Below, in pieces: positions 33,979 through 44,242 of a DNA stretch of 64,000 bases. Positions within the stretch are counted from its first letter, which is position 1. Each line of letters begins with the position of its first letter. Under the pieces are notes generated by a model. The model did not search any database. It was not told the DNA's origin and worked only from the letters and a program-made list of their open reading frames with translations. Source of the DNA: Microbacterium sp. MM2322 (GTDB lineage: Bacteria > Actinomycetota > Actinomycetes > Actinomycetales > Microbacteriaceae); NCBI RefSeq assembly GCF_964186585.1, contig NZ_OZ075067.1, positions 372,001 through 436,000 on the forward strand. The letters run 5' to 3'. The position numbers and the translations under genes are program-made.

Positions 33979-36271
33979 CGAGCTCGGCGCCCGCGAGGGA
34001 GTCGACCCGCGCCGCGACGATCCGCGCGTCATCGGGGGTGACGGCGTGCTCGCCGGTCACGTCGAGAGCGGCGGTCGTCTCGCGCTCCGCGCACGACGGA
34101 CCGACCCAGAGGTCGATGCGTCCCGGCTCGACGACGCGGCGGCCGTCGCGCCCCGTGAAGGCGAAGCGGGCGGTCGGGAGCTCGAACACCACGCGCGCGC
34201 TCTCGCCCGGCTCGAGTGAGACGCGGCGGTAGGCCATGAGCTGCGCGACCGGCCGGGTCACGCTGGCCACGGGGTCGTGCGCGTAGAGCTGGACGACGTC
34301 CGCCCCGGCGCGGTCACCGGTGTTCCGGACCACGACGGAGACCTCGACGGTGTCGCCGGCCGCCACGGTCGCGGGTGCAGCCAAGTCCTCGTGCGCGAAG
34401 GTCGTGTACGTGAGGCCGTGTCCGAAGGGACGGACGGGCGTCGGGTCGGCGCTCGTCACGTCGATCGGGCCGCCGAGGCGCGGGTGGAGGTAGCTGTACG
34501 GCTGCGCCCCCGCGGACCGCGGCAGGGTGACGGGAAGCCGGCCCGACGGCGACAGGCGCCCCGACAGGATGCCGGCGATCGCGTCGGCACCCTCCTCGCC
34601 GGGGAAGAAGGACTGCACCGCCGCGGCGACACGGTGGTCGCCGTCGAGCGCCCATCCGATCGCATAGGGGCGTCCCGACAGGATCACGAGCACGACGGGG
34701 GTCCCCGTCGCGACGACGCGCTCCACGAGCTGACGCTGGATGCCGGGCAGTTCCAGGTCGTCGACGTCGTTGCCCTCGCCGACGGTTCCGCGCCCGAACA
34801 GCCCGGCGCGGTCGCCGACGACGACGATCGCGAGCTCCGCGGCGGCCGCGGCGTCGACGGCGGCGGCGATCCCGCTCTCGTCGTGGTCCTCCACGCCGCA
34901 TCCGGGCTGATAGGTGATTTCGGCGTCCGGGTACTCGGCGGTCACCGCCTCGCGGACGGTCGGGAGCTCGATGCCGTGCGGCGTCCCCGGGTGGTGCGCG
35001 AGCACATGGTTGACGAATGAGTAGCAGCCCATGAGCGCTTCCGCCGAGTCGGCGTTCGGCCCGATGAGCGCGATGCGACGAGCGGATGCCGCCGGCAGTG
35101 CGCCGTCGTTGGTCACGAGTACGACCGACTCTGCAGCGAGGCGCCGGGCGAGGTCCCGGTGGCGCTCGCCGTCGAGGTCGACGTCGGTCGGGGGAGTCTC
35201 GAACGTCTCGTCGAGGAGGCCGAGGCGCTCCTTCTGCGCGAGGACGCGGAGGACGGCGGCGTCGAGCAGCGAGGCATCCATCGCACCGGAGCGGATGCGC
35301 TCGAGCATCGGAGCGGCGAACGCATCACCCGTCGGAAGTTCGACGTCGATACCCGCGCGGAGCGCCTGCTCGGCGGCATCGCCCAGGTCGGCGGCGACCC
35401 CGTGTGTCGAGTGGAGGAACGCGACCGAGAAGTAGTCCGAGACGACCGGGCCCGTGAAGCCGAGGCGGCCGCGCAGCACCTCGTCGAGGTAGTGCGCGCT
35501 CGCGCCGACGGGCTCGCCGTCGATCTCGGCGTAGGAGTTCATGACGGATGCCGCGCCGCCGTCGCGGATCGCCATCTCGAACGGCGGCAGCAGCACGTCG
35601 GCGACCTCGCGCGCACCGGCGTGCACGGGGGCGTGGTTGCGCGCCGCCTGCGACGCCGAGTACCCGACGAAGTGCTTCAGCGTCGCGTCGACGCCCGCCG
35701 ACTGGACCCCTCGTACGTACGCCGTCCCCACGGTGCCGACGAGGTAGGGGTCTTCACCGATGCACTCGTCCACGCGCCCCCACCGCGGGTCGCGGATGAC
35801 GTCGAGCACGGGGGCGAGCCCCTGATGGATGCCGAGCTCGCGCATCGAGTCGCCGATCGCGGCGCCCATCTCGGCGACGAGCTCGGGATCGAACGACGCC
35901 CCCCACGCGAGCGGGGTCGGGTAGGTCGCCGCCTTCCATGCGGCGAGGCCGGTGAGGCATTCCTCGTGGACGATCGCGGGGATCCCGAGGCGGGTCTCCG
36001 CGCGCAGACGCCGCTGCTCCTCCCAGAGCCAGGCGGCGCGCTCGATCGGATCGACGGGGCGCGTGCCGTAGACACGGGTGAGATGGCCGAGGCCGTGAGC
36101 CGTGGCATCCGCGTACTTCGTGGTCGTCACCATCTCGTCGGCGAGGGGAGCGACGACCTCGCCGCCCTGGTCGACCCAATAGCCGACGAGCTGCGCGGCC
36201 TTCTCTTCGAGCGTCATCTGCGCGAGCAGATCGTGCACGCGCGCCGAAGCGCGCACCGTCTTGTCCGTCAT
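33968..36271 (-). CDS. GH3 beta-glucosidase or beta-xylosidase
   Basis: A 767-residue GH3 enzyme with the plain three-domain architecture: barrel (GLAPVLDVIRDPRWGRVDEC, TLKHFVGYSASQAARNHAPV), nucleophile Asp279 in GPVVSDYFSVAF, alpha/beta sandwich (VVLVTNDGALPA, then IGPNADSAEALMG), and a C-terminal fibronectin-III-like domain. SDYFS and RNHAP resemble bacterial GH3 enzymes of the BglX/XylA kind acting on short beta-glucans or xylooligosaccharides. No signal peptide. The gene follows the second sugar permease with a one-base gap, so its substrate is what that transporter imports. Confidence 0.88.
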   Translation of the reverse strand: MTDKTVRASARVHDLLAQMTLEEKAAQLVGYWVDQGGEVVAPLADEMVTTTKYADATAHGLGHLTRVYGTRPVDPIERAAWLWEEQRRLRAETRLGIPAIVHEECLTGLAAWKAATYPTPLAWGASFDPELVAEMGAAIGDSMRELGIHQGLAPVLDVIRDPRWGRVDECIGEDPYLVGTVGTAYVRGVQSAGVDATLKHFVGYSASQAARNHAPVHAGAREVADVLLPPFEMAIRDGGAASVMNSYAEIDGEPVGASAHYLDEVLRGRLGFTGPVVSDYFSVAFLHSTHGVAADLGDAAEQALRAGIDVELPTGDAFAAPMLERIRSGAMDASLLDAAVLRVLAQKERLGLLDETFETPPTDVDLDGERHRDLARRLAAESVVLVTNDGALPAASARRIALIGPNADSAEALMGCYSFVNHVLAHHPGTPHGIELPTVREAVTAEYPDAEITYQPGCGVEDHDESGIAAAVDAAAAAELAIVVVGDRAGLFGRGTVGEGNDVDDLELPGIQRQLVERVVATGTPVVLVILSGRPYAIGWALDGDHRVAAAVQSFFPGEEGADAIAGILSGRLSPSGRLPVTLPRSAGAQPYSYLHPRLGGPIDVTSADPTPVRPFGHGLTYTTFAHEDLAAPATVAAGDTVEVSVVVRNTGDRAGADVVQLYAHDPVASVTRPVAQLMAYRRVSLEPGESARVVFELPTARFAFTGRDGRRVVEPGRIDLWVGPSCAERETTAALDVTGEHAVTPDDARIVAARVDSLAGAELVSP

Positions 36272-36272
36272 G

Positions 36273-37163
36273 TCAGCCCTTCACGGCTCCGGTGAGACCG
36301 CCCACGATGCGCCGCTCGAACAGGCTGAAGAACAGCAGTGCGGGGAGCATCGAGAGCGAGGTGAACGCGAGCACGCGCGCCGTGTCGACGGAGTACTGCG
36401 ACGAGAACGCCTGCACACCCAGCGGGAGGGTGAACTGCGATTCGTTGTTGAGGATGAACAGGGGGAGGAGGTACGCGTTCCAACTGCCGATGAAGGCCAG
36501 GATGCCGACCGTGATGACACCCGGCACCGCGAGCGGCAGCACCATCCGCCAGAAGAACCCGAGCCGGCTGCATCCGTCGATCGACGCCGCCTCCTGGATC
36601 TCGTCGGGGATCGCCCGCAGGAAGGGAACCAGGATGATGATCGTCGTCGGCAGCGCGAACGCGATCTGCGGAAGGATGATGCCCGGCAGGGTGTTCATGA
36701 GCCCGAGCGAGCGGATCACGATGTACAGCGGCGTGATCGCGACGGTGATGGGGAACATCAGTCCCGAGGCGAACAGGGCGTAGAGGACTCCGCGTCCTCG
36801 GAACGTATAGCGGGCGATGACGTAGCTCGCGGCGAGTCCGAGCGCGACGGCCCCGATCGTCGTCGCGAGGGCGACGAACGTCGAGTTGCCGACCTGGCCC
36901 CAGAACTGTCCGCTCGTGACGACGCCGATGTAGTTGCCGAAGTTCCACGGGTCGGGGAACCCGGCGGGGTCGACCGTGATCGCGGAGTTGGAGCGGAAGC
37001 CGCCGATGATGATGTAGATCACCGGGCCGAGCATGAGCGCGATGACCGCGAGCGCGACGAAGTAGACGAGGGGCGAGCCCCACGGCAGCTTCGGTTTCGG
37101 CGCGCGGCGGACGCGGGTGTCGTCGGCGGGCGGTGCCGTGACGAGGGTCATGGTGGCGCTCAC
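36273..37163 (-). CDS. Carbohydrate ABC transporter permease, MalG type
   Basis: A 296-residue six-helix permease of the CUT1 family. The EAA motif is IQEAASIDGCSRLGFFWRMV and the C-terminus ends RRIVGGLTGAVKG. It pairs with the upstream MalF-type permease, whose stop overlaps its ATG region (37160-37163). Imports an oligosaccharide for the adjacent GH3 enzyme. No ATPase gene in the cluster. Confidence 0.88.
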   Translation of the reverse strand: MSATMTLVTAPPADDTRVRRAPKPKLPWGSPLVYFVALAVIALMLGPVIYIIIGGFRSNSAITVDPAGFPDPWNFGNYIGVVTSGQFWGQVGNSTFVALATTIGAVALGLAASYVIARYTFRGRGVLYALFASGLMFPITVAITPLYIVIRSLGLMNTLPGIILPQIAFALPTTIIILVPFLRAIPDEIQEAASIDGCSRLGFFWRMVLPLAVPGVITVGILAFIGSWNAYLLPLFILNNESQFTLPLGVQAFSSQYSVDTARVLAFTSLSMLPALLFFSLFERRIVGGLTGAVKG

Positions 37164-38173
37164 TGCACGCCCCTCTCTGTGATGGCGCCTGCCGTGTCGC
37201 GGCGGAGCACGAAGCGCTGGTAGAACAGCGCGACGACGAGCGAGATGACGAAGATGACGACCGCGACGGCGTTGCCGTAGCCGAAGTTGCCGGCGTTGCG
37301 GCCGGTGACGACCATGTAGATGGCCATGGTGTTGGTGCCGGCGACCGACGAGACGTACTGACCCCAGATGATGTAGACGAGGTCGAACAGCTGCAGCGCG
37401 CCGATGATCGACAGGAACGCCCAGATGCGGAGGGTCGGTGCCAGCAGCGGCAGCGCGATCTGGCGCTGGATCTGCCAGTACGACGCGCCGTCGATGGCGG
37501 CCGCCTCGTAGAGCTCCTCGGGAATGCCCTGGAGTCCCGCGAGGAAGAGGATGACGGCGAAGCCGACGTACTTCCAGGTCAGGATCGCCATGAGCGTCCA
37601 GATGGCGATGCCCGGATCAGCGAGCCAGTCCTGCGTGAGGCCGCCCAGCCCGAGCTTGTCGAGCATGCCGTTGGCGGCGCCGTTGGTCGACAGCAGCAGG
37701 CTGAACCCGGTGCCCACGACGACCTCGGCGATGACGTACGGCACGAAGATGAGGACGCGGATGACGGACTGTCCCCGCATCTTGCGGTTGAGCAGCAGCG
37801 CCAGCCCGATCGCGATCGGCCCCTGCAGAACGAGCGACATGACGACGATGAAGGCGTTGTGCAGCAGTGCGCTCTGGAAGTTCGGGTCGCTGAAGATGGT
37901 GATGTAGTTCTTCAAGCCGACGAAGTCGGTTGCCGGCCCGAACCCGGACCACCGGAAGAAGCCGTAGTACGCGGCCATCAGCACCGGCAGGATCACGAAC
38001 CCGACGAAGAAGATCACGGCGGGTCCGGCGAGGAGGAGGACCTCCAGTCGCCCCGACCAGCCGAGGCCCCGCCGACGGCGGGACCGCGGCCGTGCCGGGG
38101 GCGACGAGTCGCCGCCCCCGGCGTGCGCCGCGAGAGCAGGGGTGTCCGAAGCGGACATCTCGCGAACGGTCAT
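37160..38173 (-). CDS. Carbohydrate ABC transporter permease, MalF type
   Basis: A 337-residue CUT1 permease. A basic, Pro-rich cytoplasmic N-terminus (ARPRSRRRRGLG) precedes six membrane helices beginning LEVLLLAGPAVIFFVGFVIL, and the EAA loop is LYEAAAIDGASYWQIQRQIA. ATG at 38173 is chosen because it lies two bases after the binding-protein stop; the longer open frame overlaps that gene and is a shadow. Middle gene of a four-gene operon. Confidence 0.88.
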   Translation of the reverse strand: MTVREMSASDTPALAAHAGGGDSSPPARPRSRRRRGLGWSGRLEVLLLAGPAVIFFVGFVILPVLMAAYYGFFRWSGFGPATDFVGLKNYITIFSDPNFQSALLHNAFIVVMSLVLQGPIAIGLALLLNRKMRGQSVIRVLIFVPYVIAEVVVGTGFSLLLSTNGAANGMLDKLGLGGLTQDWLADPGIAIWTLMAILTWKYVGFAVILFLAGLQGIPEELYEAAAIDGASYWQIQRQIALPLLAPTLRIWAFLSIIGALQLFDLVYIIWGQYVSSVAGTNTMAIYMVVTGRNAGNFGYGNAVAVVIFVISLVVALFYQRFVLRRDTAGAITERGVQ

Positions 38174-38175
38174 GT

Positions 38176-39465
38176 TCAGCCCTGCGCGCCTGCGGCGTTG
38201 ACAGCGGCGATGAACTTCTGCGGGTCGCTGCCACCGGCGAGCATGTCGACGACCGCGACGTTCAGCGCATTGCCGACGTTCTGGCCGAGGACGGTGTCGA
38301 GCCACTGCGAGACGAACGGGGCGCTGTTGTACGCCTCGAGGATCTGCTGCAGGTACGGCTCGGTGACCGCCTTCTGCGCGACGGAGTTGACCGGCGGCGA
38401 CTGGAACGCCTCGTAGTACTTCGTCTGCTGCTCGGAGCCCGCGATGAAGTTCAGGAAGTCGGCGCACTCCTTCGGTGCCTGCGCGGAGCAGGAGTAGCCG
38501 TCGACTCCGCCCATCATCGATCCGGGCTCGCCGTCGCCGCCCGAGATCTCGGGGAACGGGAACCAGGCGAGGTCGGGGAGGGGCTTCTCATCCGGCGTCA
38601 GCGACGCGATCACTCCCGGGTCCCACGCACCCATGAGCTCCATCGCGGCCTTGCGGTTGGCGACGAGGCCGGCGGAGCTGCCGGCGCCCTGCTGGGCGGC
38701 GGTCGTGAGGAAGCCCTCGTTGAACGGCGAGATGCCGTTGAAGTCGACGAGGTCTTGAGCTGCGCGCGTCCAGCACTCGTCGCTGAAGTCCTTCGAATCG
38801 CCGGTCGCCTCGATCACCTTCGGGCTGCACTCGCGGATGGCGAAGAAGTAGTACCAGTGCGCAGCGGGCCACGCGTCCTTCGCGCCGAGGGCGATGGGTG
38901 CGATGCCGGTGCCCTTCAGCGACTCGACGTCGCTCTTGAGGTCGTCGATCGTCGTGGGGGTGTCGGAGATGCCCGCCTTGTCGAAGGCGTCCTGGCTGTA
39001 GAAGAAGCCGCCCGGGAGCACCGAGAGCGGCATCGCCCAGACCTTGTCCTGGTAGGTCTCGGCCGCGAAGGAGCCTTCGGAGATCTCGCCGCGGACATCA
39101 TCGGAGATGCGGTCCGTCAGGTCCATCAGCTGGCCGGCGTTGACCATCGCGGTCATCTTGCCGCCGCCGCGCTGGAGGAAGATGTCGGGCGGGTCGCCCG
39201 CGTTGAGAGCGGTCTGCAGCTTGCCGTCCATGTCCTCGTTCTGGACGGACTGCATCTTGATCGTGACGCCGGTGTTCTCCTTCTCGAAGGCCGCGATGGC
39301 GTCCTTCCAGAACTGCTGACCGGGGCCGGTGGTCGAGTTCTGCCACAGCGTCATCTCGACGTCGCCGCCGCCACTGCCGCCACCCGTGTCGCCCGAACAT
39401 GCGCTGAGCGCGAGTGTCATCGCGGCGAATGCCGCGAGCCCCGCTGCGAACCGTCTGGTCCTCAT
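38176..39465 (-). CDS. Extracellular sugar-binding lipoprotein
   Basis: A 429-residue family-1-type solute-binding lipoprotein. The signal peptide ends in LALSAC with the lipidated Cys at 23, then a Gly/Ser linker. The mature part has the usual VEMTLWQNSTTGPGQQFWKD, AALNAGDPPDIF-like segment and PLSVLPGGFFYSQDAFDKAG. Captures the substrate for the two following permeases. ATG at 39465 is used because GGAGA lies about 14 bases upstream and the lipobox spacing is right; the upstream ATG at 39495 has no such support. First gene of the operon. Confidence 0.9.
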   Translation of the reverse strand: MRTRRFAAGLAAFAAMTLALSACSGDTGGGSGGGDVEMTLWQNSTTGPGQQFWKDAIAAFEKENTGVTIKMQSVQNEDMDGKLQTALNAGDPPDIFLQRGGGKMTAMVNAGQLMDLTDRISDDVRGEISEGSFAAETYQDKVWAMPLSVLPGGFFYSQDAFDKAGISDTPTTIDDLKSDVESLKGTGIAPIALGAKDAWPAAHWYYFFAIRECSPKVIEATGDSKDFSDECWTRAAQDLVDFNGISPFNEGFLTTAAQQGAGSSAGLVANRKAAMELMGAWDPGVIASLTPDEKPLPDLAWFPFPEISGGDGEPGSMMGGVDGYSCSAQAPKECADFLNFIAGSEQQTKYYEAFQSPPVNSVAQKAVTEPYLQQILEAYNSAPFVSQWLDTVLGQNVGNALNVAVVDMLAGGSDPQKFIAAVNAAGAQG

Positions 39466-39547
39466 GTGATCACCAATCTCCTCATTGAGTCGCACGCTCG
39501 GTCCTCGAGGTGCGGGTGGTCCCGGCGGTGCGTGCCGGGTCGGTCCC

Positions 39548-39577
39548 AGTGTCGGAATTGTTGTCGCTCACGTCAAA
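39548..39577 (-). promoter_or_regulatory. Promoter of the binding-protein operon
   Basis: On the minus strand TTGACG (39576-39571) is followed after 17 bases by GACACT (39553-39548). The -35 end overlaps the edge of the palindromic operator at 39575-39594. Confidence 0.45.
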
Positions 39578-39594
39578 CGTTTTCGAAAATGTTT
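39575..39594. promoter_or_regulatory. Palindromic operator between LacI regulator and ABC/GH3 operon
   Basis: AAACGTTTTCGAAAATGTTT is a 20-bp palindrome with a single mismatched pair and a central TTCGAA. It is conspicuously AT-rich here. It lies between the divergent LacI gene and the binding-protein gene and overlaps the -35 of the latter, so control of both directions is likely. Confidence 0.7.
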
Positions 39595-39617
39595 TCCATG
39601 GGGCTACGCTTCGAGCC

Positions 39618-40622
39618 ATGCGAAGGCGCACCACGATCCACGATGTCGCCGCGGCGGCGGGCGTTTCGGTCGCCACGGTGTCAAAAGCCGTCAACGGGCG
39701 CTACGGCGTCGCGCCCGCCACGGTGCAGCGCGTGCTCGCCGCGGTGCAGGACCTCGGCTACGAATCGAGCCTCGTCGCGAGCAGCATGCGCGCGCGCCGC
39801 ACGGGCGTCGTCGGCGTCCTCGTGGCCGATTTCGAACCGTTCTCAGCCGAGGTGCTGAAGGGCGTGGGCGCCGCGCTCCGGGACTCCCGGCTCGACCTGC
39901 TCGCCTACAGCGGATCGCGGGCGGTCTCGAGCGACGGCTGGGAACGGCGCTCCCTGAGCCGCCTGAGCGGCACCCTCGTCGACGGCGTGATCATGGTCAC
40001 CCCCACGGTCGTCAACGTCACGGCCGACGTGCCCGTCGTCGCGATCGATCCGCACACGGGCCCCGCCGACCTCCCGATGGTCGAGTCCGACAGCTTCGCG
40101 GGAGCCCGCCACGCCGTCGCCTATCTCGTCTCGCTCGGGCACCGCCGCATCGGGTTCGTCGCGGGCCGCCCCGACCTCCGCTCGTCGATGCTCCGCGAAG
40201 GCGGGTATCGCCGCGCCCTCGAGGACGCCCGCATCCCGTTCGACCCCGACCTCGTCGGCGTAGGGCGCTACGTCGAGGACATCGCCCGCGAGGCGGCTAC
40301 TCGACTCCTGCGACGGCCCGACCGGCCGACGGCGGTGTTCGCCGCCAACGACATCTCCGCCCTCACGGTCATCCGGGTCGCGCACGAACACGGGCTCTCG
40401 GTGCCGGAGGATCTCTCCGTCGTCGGGTTCGACGACGTCCCGGATGCCTCCCAGTCGGTGCCCGCGCTGACGACCGTCCGCCAGCCCATGCAGCGCCTCG
40501 GCGCCGAGGCGGTCACGATGCTGCTCGAGTTCATGGGCGGCGGCATCCCCGCCGTGACGCACCTGCGGCTGCCGACGGCTCTCATCCCGCGGGCGACGAC
40601 CGCGCCGCCCCGATCGGATTGA
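39618..40622 (+). CDS. LacI family transcriptional regulator
   Basis: A 334-residue LacI regulator with the HTH TIHDVAAAAGVSVATVSKAV followed by NGRYGVAPATVQRVLAA. The sensor domain has VVGVLVADFEPFSAEVLKGV, GHRRIGFVAGRPDLRSSMLR and SVVGFDDVPDASQSVPALT. ATG at 39618 is supported by TACGCT (39605-39610) seven bases upstream, a leaderless layout. The upstream in-frame extension crosses the operator and is rejected. It probably represses the divergent ABC transporter-GH3 operon and itself through 39575-39594. Confidence 0.9.
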   Translation: MRRRTTIHDVAAAAGVSVATVSKAVNGRYGVAPATVQRVLAAVQDLGYESSLVASSMRARRTGVVGVLVADFEPFSAEVLKGVGAALRDSRLDLLAYSGSRAVSSDGWERRSLSRLSGTLVDGVIMVTPTVVNVTADVPVVAIDPHTGPADLPMVESDSFAGARHAVAYLVSLGHRRIGFVAGRPDLRSSMLREGGYRRALEDARIPFDPDLVGVGRYVEDIAREAATRLLRRPDRPTAVFAANDISALTVIRVAHEHGLSVPEDLSVVGFDDVPDASQSVPALTTVRQPMQRLGAEAVTMLLEFMGGGIPAVTHLRLPTALIPRATTAPPRSD

Positions 40623-40669
40623 GGCATCCCTCACAGCACGCTCGGAGTGGTTCCCGCTAGCGTCGGACC

Positions 40670-41353
40670 ATGTCCACTCCGCTCGATGAGCAGCAGATCA
40701 CGGTGTCCGCCTCCTCACTTCGGACCATGCGCGACGAGTTTCAGCGGTTCCTCATGGAGTACCGGTTCGGGCTGCAGGAGATCGAGACGAAGATCTCGAT
40801 CCTCCGCGAGGAATTCCACGAGATGCACGACTACAACCCGATCGAGCATGTCTCGAGTCGGGTGAAGTCGCCCGACAGCATCGTGGAGAAGATCCAGCGT
40901 CGCGGCATCGATCCCGCCTTCGACTCGGTGCGGGCGCACATCACCGACGTGGCCGGCATCCGCATCACCTGCAGTTTCGTGAACGACGTCTACCGCCTGT
41001 TCGACCTGCTGACCGCGCAGGACGACATCACCGTGCGCGAGGTCGAGGACTACATCGCGACCCCGAAGGGCAACGGCTACAAGAGCCTCCACGCGATCCT
41101 CGAGGTGCCCGTCTACCTCTCGACCGGGCGTGTCGACGTGCCCGTCGAGGTGCAGTTCCGGACGATCGCGATGGACTTCTGGGCGAGCCTCGAGCACAAG
41201 ATCTATTACAAGTACGAGCGCCAGGTTCCCGACCACCTGCTGGGTCAGTTGAAGGATGCCGCCGATGCCGCCGCCGAGCTCGACGCCCGCATGACGCGCC
41301 TGCACCAGCAGATCCGCGGCGCTGCCTCCGCCGGACCGACGCACCTCGTCTGA
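40670..41353 (+). CDS. Small alarmone synthetase (GTP pyrophosphokinase)
   Basis: A 227-residue single-domain RelA/SpoT synthetase without an HD hydrolase or regulatory domain. It has SRVKSPDSIVEKIQRRG, ITDVAGIRITCSFVNDVY (catalytic Asp), YIATPKGNGYKSLHAIL and VEVQFRTIAMDFWASLEHKI (catalytic Glu). It would transfer pyrophosphate from ATP to GTP or GDP to make (p)ppGpp. TAGCGT (40658-40663) stands six bases before the ATG, indicating a leaderless transcript. Single gene. Confidence 0.92.
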   Translation: MSTPLDEQQITVSASSLRTMRDEFQRFLMEYRFGLQEIETKISILREEFHEMHDYNPIEHVSSRVKSPDSIVEKIQRRGIDPAFDSVRAHITDVAGIRITCSFVNDVYRLFDLLTAQDDITVREVEDYIATPKGNGYKSLHAILEVPVYLSTGRVDVPVEVQFRTIAMDFWASLEHKIYYKYERQVPDHLLGQLKDAADAAAELDARMTRLHQQIRGAASAGPTHLV

Positions 41354-41391
41354 CCCCGCCGCCCCTCGTCTGGCGCCGCGGCGGCGCTTCC

Positions 41392-41432
41392 CCTGTCGCA
41401 ATGTGCAGCCCACTGCGGCGTGTTGCGACAGG
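41392..41432. terminator. Hairpin after the alarmone synthetase gene
   Basis: CCTGTCGCAA (41392-41401) and TTGCGACAGG (41423-41432) form a perfect 10-bp stem. Inside, GCAG and CTGC can pair around CCCA. It may terminate the preceding gene; there is no T-run. Confidence 0.45.
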
Positions 41433-41485
41433 CGAAGGGGGGTGGGGGTTCGCCGGCGCCGGCGAAGGGTGCGCACAATGGGACG

Positions 41486-41962
41486 GTGACGGATGCCTCG
41501 ACGACCACCGGCCTGCTGCGGGCGGCGCGCGAGCGTCTGGCGGGTTCGCCGCGCGAGCGGCTCGGGGAGTGGACGCAGGGGCGCCGCATCCTGGGCATCG
41601 GCCGGACGCCGCGGATCGTTCCGGTCGCGGACGCCTGGCACGTGGGCGCGCTGCTGATCGGTGACGACCGTGTCTTCGCGACCGGCGAGGTGCTCCGCGC
41701 GCGCCAGGATGCGATCCGCGGGTACACCGCCGAAGCGCAGCGCGCGCGCTTCGAACGCGCCAGCGCCGCCTTCCGAGGCGGTTTCGCCGAGGGCGAGGTG
41801 CTGCACCTGGGCTGGACCGAGATGGATGCCGCGGCCGTCGACCGCGGCGAGAGCACCGGCATCCTGTCTCTGGTGAACGGCGTGCCGCACGTGGCGTGGA
41901 GCGCGACCGGTCCGCCGAGGCCGCTCGCCGACTACCTCGACGACATGCTGTCGCTGCGCTGA
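41486..41962 (+). CDS. Hypothetical protein
   Basis: A 158-residue soluble protein with no family that I recognise. It is Arg/Ala-rich at the N-terminus (LLRAARERLAGSPRERLGEW), then contains beta-like GALLIGDDRVFATGEVLRAR and an Ala-rich helix. GTG at 41486 is preferred: CACAAT (41474-41479) is six bases upstream, matching the leaderless pattern, whereas the earlier in-frame ATG at 41420 lies in a hairpin. It precedes glgX by 69 bases but probably has its own promoter. Confidence 0.6.
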   Translation: MTDASTTTGLLRAARERLAGSPRERLGEWTQGRRILGIGRTPRIVPVADAWHVGALLIGDDRVFATGEVLRARQDAIRGYTAEAQRARFERASAAFRGGFAEGEVLHLGWTEMDAAAVDRGESTGILSLVNGVPHVAWSATGPPRPLADYLDDMLSLR

Positions 41963-42031
41963 CCTGTCAAGGGCCCCGAGCCGCACACACCGCCTGGATA
42001 GTGTTGCCTTCCACCTATCTCGGGAGTTCGT

Positions 42032-44238
<2,207 letters not shown>

Positions 44239-44242
<4 letters not shown>

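Noticed and set aside
39466..39617. Extension of the LacI gene (to 39510) and of the binding protein (to 39495)
   Set aside because: Both would place coding sequence over the operator and promoters; internal starts have better signals and correct HTH or lipobox distance.
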